From NCBI GenBank assembly GCA_963556195.1, contig OY744525.1:24964718-25028717 (forward strand): 64,000 bases of DNA, in the 5' to 3' direction. The position numbers and the translations under genes are program-made. Below are positions 42,855 to 52,800 of this stretch, one piece after another (positions within the stretch are counted from its first letter, which is position 1; each line of letters begins with the position of its first letter). This DNA comes from Sepiola atlantica (Eukaryota > Mollusca > Cephalopoda > Sepiida > Sepiolidae). The notes beneath the pieces were generated by a model. It was not told where the DNA came from. It saw nothing but the letters and a program-made list of their open reading frames with translations, and did no database searches.

Positions 42855-42889
42855 ACTAGTAGAACCCGTGTCCCGGTGTTGTACCGGAG
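42855..42889 (-). mobile_element. Helitron-like 3' terminus
   Basis: Minus strand: hairpin CCGGT-ACAAC-ACCGG, then GACACGGGTTCTA and CTAGT, directly against a (TA) tract. The clearest hairpin-plus-CTAG end in the window. Confidence 0.55.
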
Positions 42890-43920
42890 AGCTATATAAG
42901 TATAAGAGTATTAATTCTTAAAAATAAAGTTGAAAAAAAACCCCTGAAAATACTTTAGGTGAATACAATGGGATTTATCCATGTTTTGAATCAAACAAAA
43001 TAGATTTCTATGTTTTGTGTGACTGCCCCCCCCCCTACGATTGTAAGTAAAAATATCCCCCCCCCCCCCCGAAAAAAAAAAAGTAAACGTGATCCAAAAA
43101 TATGCGTGAAGCTTACCAAGGTTAGTGAATGGAAAATCCTTCTGGATTGAGGCAATTTTTATCCTAATCCCGAGTGCCCATTTTGGGTGGAGATTGAATT
43201 TACTAAAATAAATAAACAAACCACTTGAAGTGGTTTCGTTCAGAGGCTAAAAAAGCAAGATTATTTCCTCGTTAGCTTTGTGTGATGGGACGAATATATT
43301 ATATTAATTTATATCAAAATATACAAATAAATACACATTGGTCTTTATTATAGAGTAGAGGATGGTTAGTGTATGGAATGTGATGATAAGCAAGAAAACA
43401 AACTAATTAAAAATATTGACGCAAAAGCATTTTAAAATAGTTCATTGGCTTCGATATTTCGACTAGATCAGTCAAGTCTTAGTCATGGAATGAAAACATT
43501 AAAGTGGAGCGATGGTAAGTTTTTTGTTTTTTTTTTGGGGGGGGGGTGCTCATAGGTTGGTATCAGTCAGGTAGTGACAAGAGGGAAAGAGTGAAGTCAG
43601 ATATGAAAGAGGACAAAGAGAGGTGGTAGAAGGAAGTGAAGGGGAAGAGGTGGGCTATTAGAGTTGGGTCATCCAGTATCAAATGTGGTGAAATTTGCTT
43701 CCTTTAAACAAACTCCCTTATAATGATCTGCTGCATTTTCACAGATCCTTACCGTCTCATCACGGTCAAAATACACTGTAAGCTGCAGATGACGAACCAG
43801 TACTGATGTGACACACAATTTTAGTGAACCTTTTCTAGCCCCCTCCCAAGCAACTTGGTGAGCAATGGTTTCCTTAACATTGGATTATAGTGACAAACAT
43901 GAGTACCACGTCTTGAGTCT
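42890..43920. other. no gene; C- and G-runs
   Basis: Poly-C runs at 43026-43034 and 43058-43070 and a G-run near 43538. The frame at 42911-43219 reads through the C-runs and is not recognised. Confidence 0.5.
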
Positions 43921-43924
43921 TATC

Positions 43925-44230
43925 ATCATCATATATTTGGTTTAACGAATGTTTTAAATGCTGGCATGTATTGGACGACTTTTAAAAATTGACTTTCAAA
44001 CTAACCTATCTCTGACCAGGTCTTTATTTAAACTACATAACCTGAAATGCTACAGATTTGCTTTGGAAGTCATTTCTTAAATTGTGACAAGTTTTTTATA
44101 GGCCGGATGCCCTTCCTGACGATAATCCAGTGAGGTGATGGGGACCAGTGTTTTTATCGAGACACCATCTCTAGGTGATTGCTTATCAAGCGCTTCACCT
44201 GCCCTCCATGATTCTAACTAGGTGCCATGT
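43925..44230 (-). mobile_element. 3' tail of a LINE, broken
   Basis: 43925-44035 repeats the tail at 15035 (aacgaatgttttaaatgctg, cctatctctgaccaggtctt); 44095-44165 holds ataggccggatgcccttcct, another part of the same class of tail. Insertions or deletions separate them. Confidence 0.6.
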
Positions 44231-44589
44231 CAAGACAAGATGATCAGTAATCACTTTGGTTGCAAGTTTTAAATCAGAGTTTCTTTCTCCTAGATGTGTT
44301 GCCACAGATCTGGTTGAGGTGCCTCATCGAACCAGGTTTTTAAAATCAAAGTTATCTTTCTCCTGAGCAAACTGGTTTTTAAGGCACCAGCAACCCACAT
44401 TTCACCCGTTCTGTTGTTTGTTCCAAACATTTCTGCCATTAGAAACGAAGCGATGGATTTAGTTCTCAGAGGATATTTGCTATGCACATTGTTATATCGT
44501 TTGAAATGCTGAAACGGCTGACAAGAGTGTATCCTCATAACCCATCCTGATAATAAAGACAATGGTAATAAATATATTACAGAGTTGCT
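44231..44589. other. no recognised feature
   Basis: A 90-codon frame on the minus strand (44290-44562) was examined; no motif recognised. Confidence 0.45.
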
Positions 44590-44633
<44 letters not shown>

Positions 44634-44733
44634 CAACAGCTCTTCAATATAGCTAGAAGAGCAAGTGCTCTAAGTTGAGATCGAAAACTTACCGCTTTGT
44701 CAACAGAGTCACCACCCAATATGCAATCAACAT

Positions 44734-44764
<31 letters not shown>

Positions 44765-44765
44765 G
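44590..44765. repeat. (TA)n(TG)n, SINE fragment, (CA)n(TA)n
   Basis: A partial minus-strand SINE of the 6848 family (agctcttcaatatagctaga, ttgagatcgaaaact) lies between two microsatellites of inverse composition. Confidence 0.7.
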
Positions 44766-44784
44766 ATTGCCACTACTTTACAGA

Positions 44785-45110
44785 AGAAGGCCATCCCCAC
44801 AAGATTGCCATGCTCGGTTGTGGGCACACAAATGGCTTTGCAGGCCCAACTCATTTTTACAAATCTTGCTGAAGATATGACACACAAGACCACTGGTTTC
44901 CGTTTGTATGTGGCTATATACAACTCCTGTGTGATATTTGTTTATTTGGCTCCTACCATGGGATCTCATGTGACTCAGTAGAGCAGCTCTTGACAGACAG
45001 ACTCTGCCACATAAACCACACACATGGTAAGCTTGAAATGTGGCTAAGACGTTGGGCACTGATTGCTTCTGCAAAGTACGTTTGAAGATGGAGTACTCTA
45101 TACATACATA
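44785..45110 (-). pseudogene. C-terminal zinc-finger end of a LINE polyprotein
   Basis: Minus-strand frame with a complete C2H2 finger (Cys36, Cys39, His52, His56; CGLCGRVCLSRAALLSHMRS then H) and a second finger in which the second cysteine is Phe (Cys82, Phe85, His98, His102; VCHIFSKICKNELGLQSHLC). The sentence-like pair with SRAALLSHMRSH and GLQSHLCAHNR is typical of the end of non-LTR retrotransposon ORFs in invertebrates. No reverse transcriptase is next to it; both sides are microsatellite. Confidence 0.65.
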
Positions 45111-45765
45111 TACACACACACACATAATGTATATTTATATGCACACATACATAAACACACATAATGTATATTTATATGCACACATACATAAACACACATA
45201 ATGTATATTTATATGCACACATATATAAACACACACAATGTATATTTATACACACACATATATAAACACACACAATGTATATTTATACACACACATATAT
45301 AAACACACACAATGTATATTTATACACACACATATATAAACACACACACACATAAACACACACAATGTATATTTATACACACACACACACATAAACACAC
45401 ACAATGTATATTTATACACACACACAAACACACACAATGTATATTTATATACACACACACATACATAAACACACACAATGTATATTTATATACACACACA
45501 CATACATAAACACACACAATGTATATTTATATACACACACACATACATAAACACACACAATGTATATTTATATACACACACACATACATAAACACACACA
45601 ATGTATATTTATATACACACACACACAATGTATATTTATATACACACACGTACAATGTATATTTATATACACACATACAATGTATATTTATATACACACA
45701 CATACAATGTATATTTATATACACACACATACAATGTATATTTATATACACACATCTATATAATA
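45095..45765. repeat. (CA)n/atgtatatttata composite array, about 18 copies
   Basis: Units of roughly 26-45 bp combine a CA run, optional atacataaa, and the fixed block aatgtatatttata. Unit length falls from left to right. Confidence 0.9.
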
Positions 45766-46775
45766 TATATGCTTTGTCATGTGAAAAGCTTTGTGGAATA
45801 ACAAGTCGAGATAGAAAAATAAAGAGGCAAAGAATTATTTTGTCAAATTTGATTTCCATCGAAACTGAATAGAAAATGCCGGTTTGAAGAGTTTCAGAAA
45901 AACTGTGAAAATGAGAAACACAAACGAAACGAATAGAAATTTAAAAACCATTAAAACAAAACAGCCGCCATTGAAAGCGAAAACTTATCAAAAATCCATT
46001 TAAAGCAATAGAATGTTTCAAAAATACAAAAACAAACGAACAAATAAACCTGCTGTACGCGTAAGGCAGGAGTCATGAAGCAAAGAGACAAAAAATAAAT
46101 AAAAAAGTATATGTATATACATATATTAAAACAAGGAAGCAAAGAGAAAGATGAGGATTGATAAACATTTTTTTTCCCTCCAATTTTCTGTTGTTCTCTA
46201 ACAATCTCCATTTTCTTATCTGCTTTTCTAAGATCTTGCTTTTCAACAGGAATAGAGAAAAATTCTTCAAAAAGTTAAAAAAAAAAAAAAAAAAAAAAAA
46301 TTTAAAGAAAAAAAAAAGGTCATAACATTGTCAGCAAGTTATTCTGGCATTGGAAAGAGTTTGGAGGAAGACAATGCGAAAGAAAGAAATACTCTTGGGA
46401 TTTTCAACACACATTTCTTAAAAATAAAAAAATAAAAATGCCGGCGGCAACATTTTAAATAAATTTGAGTAAAATGTGGAAGGAAAAGATTGTTTTGCAC
46501 ATGGGAATTCTACCATTTGGTGGTAATCTTGGGAACATCTTGGAAAAAAGAAATTTCAAACCGAAAACAGTTGGATAGGTTTGAAGGTACCATGACAATC
46601 AGACGGTGGCAGTGAGTCTCTGAAACTACAGCTGCACCTGTTTATTTTCGCCAACATATCAATATGATGAATTTATTTACATAGGTGAATGTATATTTGA
46701 TGTTATTATTAATAATACTTAGATAACCCTCTCATTTTTAGAAATAATACCAATTTATGCTTCCGAATTTTTTAG
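45766..46775. other. no recognised feature
   Basis: Poly-A runs at 46277-46315; no coding or repeat signature drawn with confidence. Confidence 0.5.
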
Positions 46776-47405
46776 ATGAGGATTGATCATTTGTATAATT
46801 TGGATTATTCGGACTTCTCTTCTCATCTTGAGTGTTATCATCACAATGTTTCGGCCGCTGTAACCTCTGGCCTTCTTCAGGTGTATCTTTCGACCGCTGT
46901 AACCTCTGGCCTTCTTCAGGTGTATCTTTCGACCGCTGTAACCTCTGGCCTTCTTCAGGTGTATCTTTCGACCGCTGTAACCTCTGGCCTTCTTCAGGTG
47001 TATCTTGGAGGAGATAAAGTCAGCCTTTTCGTGGTCTCCTCCATAAGCACCTGCTCACAACAGCGGAACTAATGACTTTAAACCACTTCCAGCGACCCCA
47101 GCGAGGTGTATCTTTTCCAACTCAGAAATATTTCTGTCGAACTCTAGAATTTCGAACGGAACCCTTTATTTAATCCTCGTTCTGTCAGCCATGACTGGGA
47201 GAAGTCTTCAGTAATTCGCAATTCTTTGTATCGCCTGCACCGAGGATTGAACCTTAAATATTCAGATGACTATCCCTTAGAACTGAATTTTATTTAGTAC
47301 CATATCAACTGTGTCACAGGTCCGCAAGGTTACAGCAGCTGAAACGTTGTGATAATAACACTCAAGATGAGAACAGCAGTCCGAATGATCCAAATTATAC
47401 ACAGC
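46776..47405 (-). mobile_element. tRNA/hammerhead composite element with amplified core
   Basis: Begins gatgaggattgatc, ends gatccaaattatac, with left hammerhead arm, shared body (ggaaccctttatttaatcct, cagccatgactgggagaagt), minus-strand B-box-like GGTTCAATCCT at 47243, and the 3' half of the right arm (GAAACGTTGTGATAATAAC at 47341). A 39-bp part of the left arm is repeated four times, and about 100 bp of foreign sequence follows it. Confidence 0.7.
46850..47007 (-). repeat. 39-bp tandem repeat of the hammerhead core, four copies
   Basis: Each unit on the minus strand reads CTGAAGA, AGGCC...GGTC (stem II), GAAA, GATACAC: the catalytic strand is amplified in register, without stem III. The first unit keeps GGCC/GGCC and GAAACATT. 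The 39-bp period also leaves frames open in both strands by chance. Confidence 0.8.
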
Positions 47406-47929
47406 ACCAATTTGTCGGATCCAAAAAAGTACTATGGCTGAGACAGTGCTGAAAGCAATGACGTAAGTGTATGAATAAGAAAAAGGCTGCATATAGGCAA
47501 ATGATAAGTGAGAAAAGGAGCACTGTAACTAAAAGTGTTGAAAGAAATGATGAGAAAAAAAAAAAGATTCCAGTCAACATTTACTGATTGTAGATTTGCT
47601 GTACCTACCCGGTGTTGACCGGGATGCAGTGAAATAATTTTAGTTCACAAGTTTTATTTATTTGCACATTTTTATACTTAAGGTAGACAACTCCTTTTAT
47701 ATTCTTCAATTAATAAGAGGTAATCCTTATTGCTGATTTCATTTTTAGGTGATTATTTAAAAAATGTTTCATATTAGCAATCGTCCGGGCTGGACTAAGT
47801 AATTTTTTAAATAAATTATCTTAGTAGATTATTATATTGCCAATAACATGATACAACAATAACAAATGGAAATTGGTTAGTCAGAAGCGAAGTTTGATTT
47901 GTCAGCTTAAATGCTATTTGGGTCTGACT
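47406..47929. other. no gene; Helitron-like hairpin at 47607
   Basis: acctacCCGGTGTTGACCGGgatg at 47604-47622 is a perfect hairpin similar to the Helitron-like ends, but no CTAG follows on the minus strand. The rest is unassigned. Confidence 0.4.
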
Positions 47930-47995
47930 TTGAAAATCTGACAAGATAATTTTAATTTGTATTATTTGGATTATTCGGACTACTATTCTCATCTT

Positions 47996-48036
47996 ACAAC
48001 CTTTCCGCCTATGTAATCTCCAACCTTCTTCAGGTG
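47996..48036 (-). ncRNA. hammerhead, degenerate, in left arm
   Basis: Minus strand CTGAAGA (complement of 48027-48033) and GGAAAGGTT; the C after GAAA has become G, which breaks stem III. Confidence 0.5.
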
Positions 48037-48250
48037 TATCTTGTGGAACGCAGGAATCTGTATGGAATTTGAAACGGAACCTTTTATCATGACTAGGAAG
48101 TTTCAAGTAACTCATAATTGTATTACTAGTCTCGCCCGCACTGAGGATTGAACCTTCAACCTCCTGAAGACTGTCACTTACAACTGATTATTACTTAGCA
48201 CTTATATTCGTTACGCCACAGGTCCTTGCAGATTCCCGAGTTCAACAAGA

Positions 48251-48297
48251 TGCACCTGAAGAAGGTTGGGGATTACACCGGCCGAAACGTTGTGAGA
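48251..48297 (+). ncRNA. hammerhead ribozyme in right arm
   Basis: TGCAC, CTGAAGA (48256-48262), stem II GGTTGG...CCGGCC (six pairs with two wobbles), GAA, stem III ACGT, cleavage base T, GTG pairing with CAC for stem I. Core intact. Confidence 0.7.
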
Positions 48298-48654
48298 ATA
48301 ACATTCAAGATGAGAACAGTAATTCAAATAACACAAATTATCAATCCTCATCTAAAAAATTCTTAAATATGAAATAATTTTATACGTTCGATGAAGAGAA
48401 GTGAAAATATATACAGTTGCATCTTTTTTTTTTTACAATGGAAAAAGAAAAACAATTGTTGATCGTTTTCGGAAAATACTGGCCCATTTTTAAAAAGTGG
48501 ATTCAATTAGATATTTTTTTACAGTTTTTGTACATAATTGTTCATGGTTAATAATTAATGTGAACTTTTTAAATTTATTTTCAGTAATTTACGTCAAAAT
48601 AAAATTTTGAATCAGATAAGATGAAAAAAAAAAGAAATGCATTGTCACTGTTCC

Positions 48655-48853
48655 TATTTACTTGCCTCCACACGATGGGCAAAGTTAGACGCAAGGTCAG
48701 TTTTTAATGTGGGGAAAATCCAGCTCCCCAAAAAGGAGCACTCTGGATTGGAACAAAAATTAAATTGCCTCAATCTAGAAGGATTTCTCCTTCACTGACC
48801 GAGGACAGAATAGACTAAGTGTAGCAACAGAACATATACTACACTTTGTTCCT
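48655..48853 (-). mobile_element. U2-headed SINE, copy 3 (short type)
   Basis: Head AGGAACAAAGTGTAGTATAT + GTTC at 48853-48830 (minus), truncated by about 12 bases compared with copy 1, followed by the same short-type body (gaccttgcgtctaact at its end). Confidence 0.7.
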
Positions 48854-48984
48854 GTTATGGTGCCGTACCTATGACAAACATTTGGACTCGTCTATTCTCA
48901 ATAAATACTGGAAGCATTACGCTTCTCACTTGTTGAAGCCAGCCCGTCCAGTCTCTCATTAACTTTGGTTGATTGAGGACGTCA

Positions 48985-49610
48985 GAATGGGGTAGTACCA
49001 ATCGAGAATTCGTTCTCGACAATCAGTCCGGCAGGAACGGGACCATTTCAGTGGCCTTTTATCTGCCAAGCTGAGGTATACTGTCCTGGATTGTCCTAGG
49101 AGAGGCACCCTCCCAGGCCTTGCCTTCCCTCTTTAGGGAAGAGTAAGTTTCTCACTGCCTGAGGTGCTTGACAGGGGAATGCCGACAGGGCTGCCCAGGC
49201 TATTTGAGCTAGGCCAGAGTGCTTCTTCTTTAGGAGCGCTGGCTTGACTCTTCCCCCACTTTCCGACCTTGTGTCACATATTCCTGTGGTGGGAGGGAAT
49301 TAAATACCTTGAAGCCAGTCACCTGTTGAGGATTCGTTCTTGACAGTCAGTCTGGCAGAGACTGGGCCATTTCGGTGGCCTTTTATCTGTTGGACTGAGG
49401 GGTTGAGTTCTGGGTAGTCTTAGGAGGTACACCCTCCCAGGCCTTGCCTCCCCTCTTTAGAGTGGAGTAAGTTTATTGCTTACTGCCTAGAGTGCCCTGA
49501 TCGGGGAATGCAAATGGGGTGCTGGCTTGATTCTTCCCTCACCTTCTGACCTTGTGTCACATCTTCTTGCAGTGGGAAGCAATTAAATACCATTGAAGCC
49601 AACCCCAGTC
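48985..49610 (+). mobile_element. two tandem SINEs of the same body family
   Basis: 48990-49318 and 49325-49608 are head-to-tail copies (gttctcgacaatcagtccgg / gttcttgacagtcagtctgg, ggccttttatctg, cctcccaggccttgcct, gaatgccgacagggct, gaccttgtgtcacat, aattaaatacc). The heads contain ggccttttatctg where U2-headed members have GGCCTTTTGGCT; whether this is a worn U2 head is unclear. Confidence 0.7.
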
Positions 49611-50139
49611 TACACTGGCAGTCAGTACTGACGTACTACTTCTCTTGTTCCTCTGTTGTATATACTTTTCTCCAATATATTTGGTTTACCTAAACCCCGT
49701 GTCTGTTTTCGCATTCCGACCCCTAAACAGGGCCATAACACTAACCAAAACACTGTTATGGAAGAAGTTCCAATTCGGTCATAATGCTTCCCAAAATCGC
49801 AACCATTATCAACAGACAACGAAGAGAAGGGCTGAACAGTACAAAATGTGATTTCAGAAATTCCATAATGTTAATGAGAGCCTTTAAGATGAAGAGGGTA
49901 GAGGACGGCCAAGCAATAATCACAACGAACGTTTTAAAGCAATTGTTTGACAAAACCAACATCAAAGCACTGGATGTCAGTATTTAATAGTGTCGGGCCA
50001 TCTGAAGAAAAATTCATAAAGCGAAAAAGCTATATAAATGGGTCCCTCATGGGATTAATGAATTAATCTTTGTTTTTGAAATCCGTCATTATTTTCCAAA
50101 CATTCTAATAGCTATACTAATACAACAGAAAAATGTGAT
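49611..50139. other. no recognised feature
   Basis: Overlapping frames at 49622-49987 on both strands; the plus-strand one (RRAEQYKM, then NSTKCDFRNSI in another frame) has a reverse-transcriptase-like flavour but no diagnostic motif. Confidence 0.4.
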
Positions 50140-50235
50140 CCGTTATATCACCCATTGAGCTTGGGTTAAATTGTTTGAATCAGAAAAAGCGAGTTTGCAA
50201 AGCCAGTTAAATTTTTTTAAAAGAGACAAAAATCC
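50140..50235 (+). repeat. dispersed repeat, third copy
   Basis: gtgatccgttatatcaccca through gagtttgcaaagccagtta matches 4815-4905. Confidence 0.65.
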
Positions 50236-50919
50236 AAAATTTGCCTCTTTCTGCTCACTATCTCTCACTCTGCCCTCCAAACTATGGTTTAAATAGTATT
50301 ATTATTCGTAGTGATATCCCCTTTTGTTTTATATGGATTATTTCAGTCTTTTTGTTATTTCCTACCTTTCTTACCTCAATTGTTAACGAGAGTGACGGTC
50401 GACATATAGAATAAGAATGGGGGGGGGGGGGGCGGCAGGATTCAAACAACATGCAATAAGAGATGAGTGCAAGTGATAGAAAGTTAGTAAGAGATGAGTC
50501 ACTTAGTGAGTTAATTGCAAATTACGGCTAATTAGAACAATTAAAATAGAAATCATTTTCAAACATAACTTAATCCCCAAAACTGAGGAAAATTTTAGCA
50601 TGTATTTTGTGTGATTAAAATATACAGTAAACAAGCCTTAGGGAAACAAACGTTGATTAAATCAGCTTGAGTATAAGAAACGGCTGTCTGTGTGATTTCT
50701 AACTATTTAGGCAAATAGATGTATGAACTTAACAGTTAGTAGGAACGACCCTCTACCCATACATATGATGTTTCTATTGAATTTGAACCGAACCAAACCG
50801 ACTTTTGCTGAACTAAACCTAAAACTTAAGGTTAGTTTAGAGTTAAGGTAAAAAAAAAAAACAGTTTGGTTCAAATGCTGTAGAAGTACCCATATTACGG
50901 CTGTATTTAATAATTTTTT
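50236..50919. other. no gene; G-run
   Basis: G-run at 50419-50432. Nothing else recognised. Confidence 0.45.
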
Positions 50920-51364
50920 GGGTATCTTTCAGAATGATCAGTACAGTCGCGGACGGGGTCCAAAAAACTAACGAGAACGGGGTTATAAAAATAAATATGC
51001 AACAAGTGAGTTTAACCTACGTCGAGAAGAGATATTTGTCTACTTACCTATGATATTTGTTTGTATTTTTACGTACTATAAATGGGGTTTTATTAGATGT
51101 AAAAAAAAATTTCTTGTTCATTTTTTACTCGTTTTTTTTAGACAATATGGCGTCTTACGAGCAAGCGCCATTTTTTTTTTTTTTGCAAGTTCGCGTGATA
51201 AAACTATTGATTTCTACTAAATAGCAGTTGGAACGGTTTAAAAATACAAACAAATATCACAGGTCAGTTTTAAATTAACTTTTATCGACGACAGTTACTT
51301 TTATTTGTTGTATATTTGTTTTTTTTTAGCGTTTTCAGCGTACTGATCATTCTGAAAGATACCC
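50920..51364. mobile_element. MITE with perfect 25-bp inverted ends and 8-bp target duplication
   Basis: GGGTATCTTTCAGAATGATC + AGTAC at 50920-50944 is exactly complementary to 51340-51364. The flanks aatttttt (50912-50919) and aatttttt (51365-51372) are an 8-bp direct repeat. Eight-base duplications are made by hAT-, Merlin- and some Mutator-type transposases; the family is not assigned. Confidence 0.85.
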
Positions 51365-51488
51365 AATTTTTTTTTAATGATTTCCAGAGAAAGATCGAAA
51401 CCCTTACTCAGTTATTTTTACCTCTAATTTTAATGAGATGTAACCATTGTTAAGGCACTTGATGTCAGTATGAACTCTATGAATGTTC

Positions 51489-51699
51489 CTATTTACTTGC
51501 CTCCCCACAAGGGCAGAGTTAGACACAAGATCGTTTTTTAATGTGAGGAAAATCCAGCTCACCAAAATAGGTCACTCTGGATTGGAACAAAAATAAAAAT
51601 TGCCTCAGTTAAAAAGGAGTTCACTTCACTGATTGCGGACAAAAAAGATTAAATGCACTATCAGAACAGATACTACACTTTGCTCACAGCCAAAAGCCC
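51489..51699 (-). mobile_element. U2-headed SINE, copy 4 (short type)
   Basis: Head at 51699-51664 (minus): GGGCTTTTGGCTGTGAGCAA then AGTGTAGTATCTGTTC; body as in copies 1 and 3, ending at tatttacttgcctcc. Confidence 0.75.
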
Positions 51700-51809
51700 A
51701 AGGAATTAAATGAATATTTGTTTTCTGAAATTGATCACTATTTTTTTTTTTAATTTGACATAAAAAAAAATGAAATCCTTTAAAAAATGTTTACAACATA
51801 CTACTTTAC

Positions 51810-52105
51810 TTACCTGGAATAGACGGGGTTGGTGTTCATACCATTTGCAGGTACGTCCTTGTCAATCAGTCTGACAGTGGCTTTGGTATGGTTCTGTTCA
51901 GTCTTAGGAGGTCCACTCCCACAGGTAAAGTAAATTTCTCTCTAAGAAGGGGTTAGTTTACTGCTAATCGCCTGAGGTGCCTTTACTGGGGAATGCCGAC
52001 AAAGCAGCTCTGGCATTTTTTGTAGGCCAAAGTGCACTGGCTTTTCAAAACGACACTTGGCCTTGTGTCTAACCTCCTGAAGAGGAGGTAGATAAAATAA
52101 GCCCT
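51810..52105 (+). mobile_element. SINE of the same body family
   Basis: Contains gtcaatcagtctgacag, cttaggaggtccactccca, ctggggaatgccgacaaagc, cttggccttgtgtctaacct in the plus orientation. Head is of the non-U2 type. Confidence 0.65.
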
Positions 52106-52499
52106 GAATAAGATCAAAAAAAAAAATGTCCATATATGTGTGAATCAATAACACTTTTCTAACACGTAATTATTGGCTGAATGAAACGATCACTGAATAA
52201 TATTCGATCTCTGTGATTAATAGTCACTGCAGAATTTGGTGAGGGGAGGAGGGCGGTTGTCTTGAAAATTGAATATTCATCGTGCAAAAGCACAAAGTTG
52301 ATTTCACTCACTTCAAAAGGAACCACTCTGCAAATGTATGGAAACAAAACGTTTGACCATACTTGCTATACTCGACAGATGTGGGTTGGTATGCTGGTGT
52401 TATTCTTAAGTTTTTCTTGTCCTAGATTGCTTGTGAGTCTAGCCTATCCTACTATGTAAGCCATAGCTGGAGGTTTGGAGAGATTGACTCACACTTTTC
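52106..52499. other. no recognised feature
   Basis: Unassigned; short frames on both strands not recognised. Confidence 0.45.
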
Positions 52500-52742
52500 C
52501 TAAGTGTACGAATGAAAGGAAAGTTGTCTTTTCTGTCTGTCTGCTGGCCTGGCTAAAACCCAAAATTACCCATGATACACCTTCAAACCTTATATATTCT
52601 GATTTAGTATGACCTCGAACAGGTTATGGTAGAAAGAAATACTATAATATTCATTCAATTGAATCAACCAGGCACTGGGAGAACTTGAACACGGCATGTA
52701 GAGTCCACAGTCCAAGCCAGTAACCACTGTAGCACAATTGCT
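52500..52742 (-). mobile_element. tRNA-derived SINE, second type
   Basis: Minus strand: A-box-like TGCTACAGTGGTTACTGGC at 52733 and B-box-like GTGTTCAAGTTCTC at 52690, followed by a body (ctgttcgaggtcatac, ggccagcagacagac, gacaactttc) that recurs at 58150-58320. Confidence 0.7.
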
Positions 52743-52766
52743 TCATTAACAAATCTACATAGTAAT

Positions 52767-52800
52767 ACTAGCTGAAGTACCCGTGTTTGTACAGTTACAC
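52767..52800 (-). mobile_element. Helitron-like 3' terminus
   Basis: Minus strand ACACGGGTACTTCAG then CTAGT; hairpin eroded. Confidence 0.4.

Larger units (their letters stand above)
47930..48362 (-). mobile_element. tRNA/hammerhead composite element, full size
   Basis: About 433 bp. The outer roughly 120 bp on each side are inverted copies, each with a hammerhead pointing outward (degenerate at left, intact at right). Between them, on the minus strand, is a tRNA-like head: GGACCTGTGGCGTAACG (A-box side) at 48224 and GGTTCAATCCTC (B-box) near 48155. A minus-strand transcript would run head, body, hammerhead, end. The copies at 55195 and 46776 share the plan. Confidence 0.75.

Noticed and set aside
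45095..45872. Frames of 60-117 codons rich in H, T, Y and I
   Set aside because: Microsatellite translations of CA/TA repeats.
49645..49987. Possible reverse transcriptase fragment
   Set aside because: Composition is suggestive but no diagnostic block could be identified in any frame.
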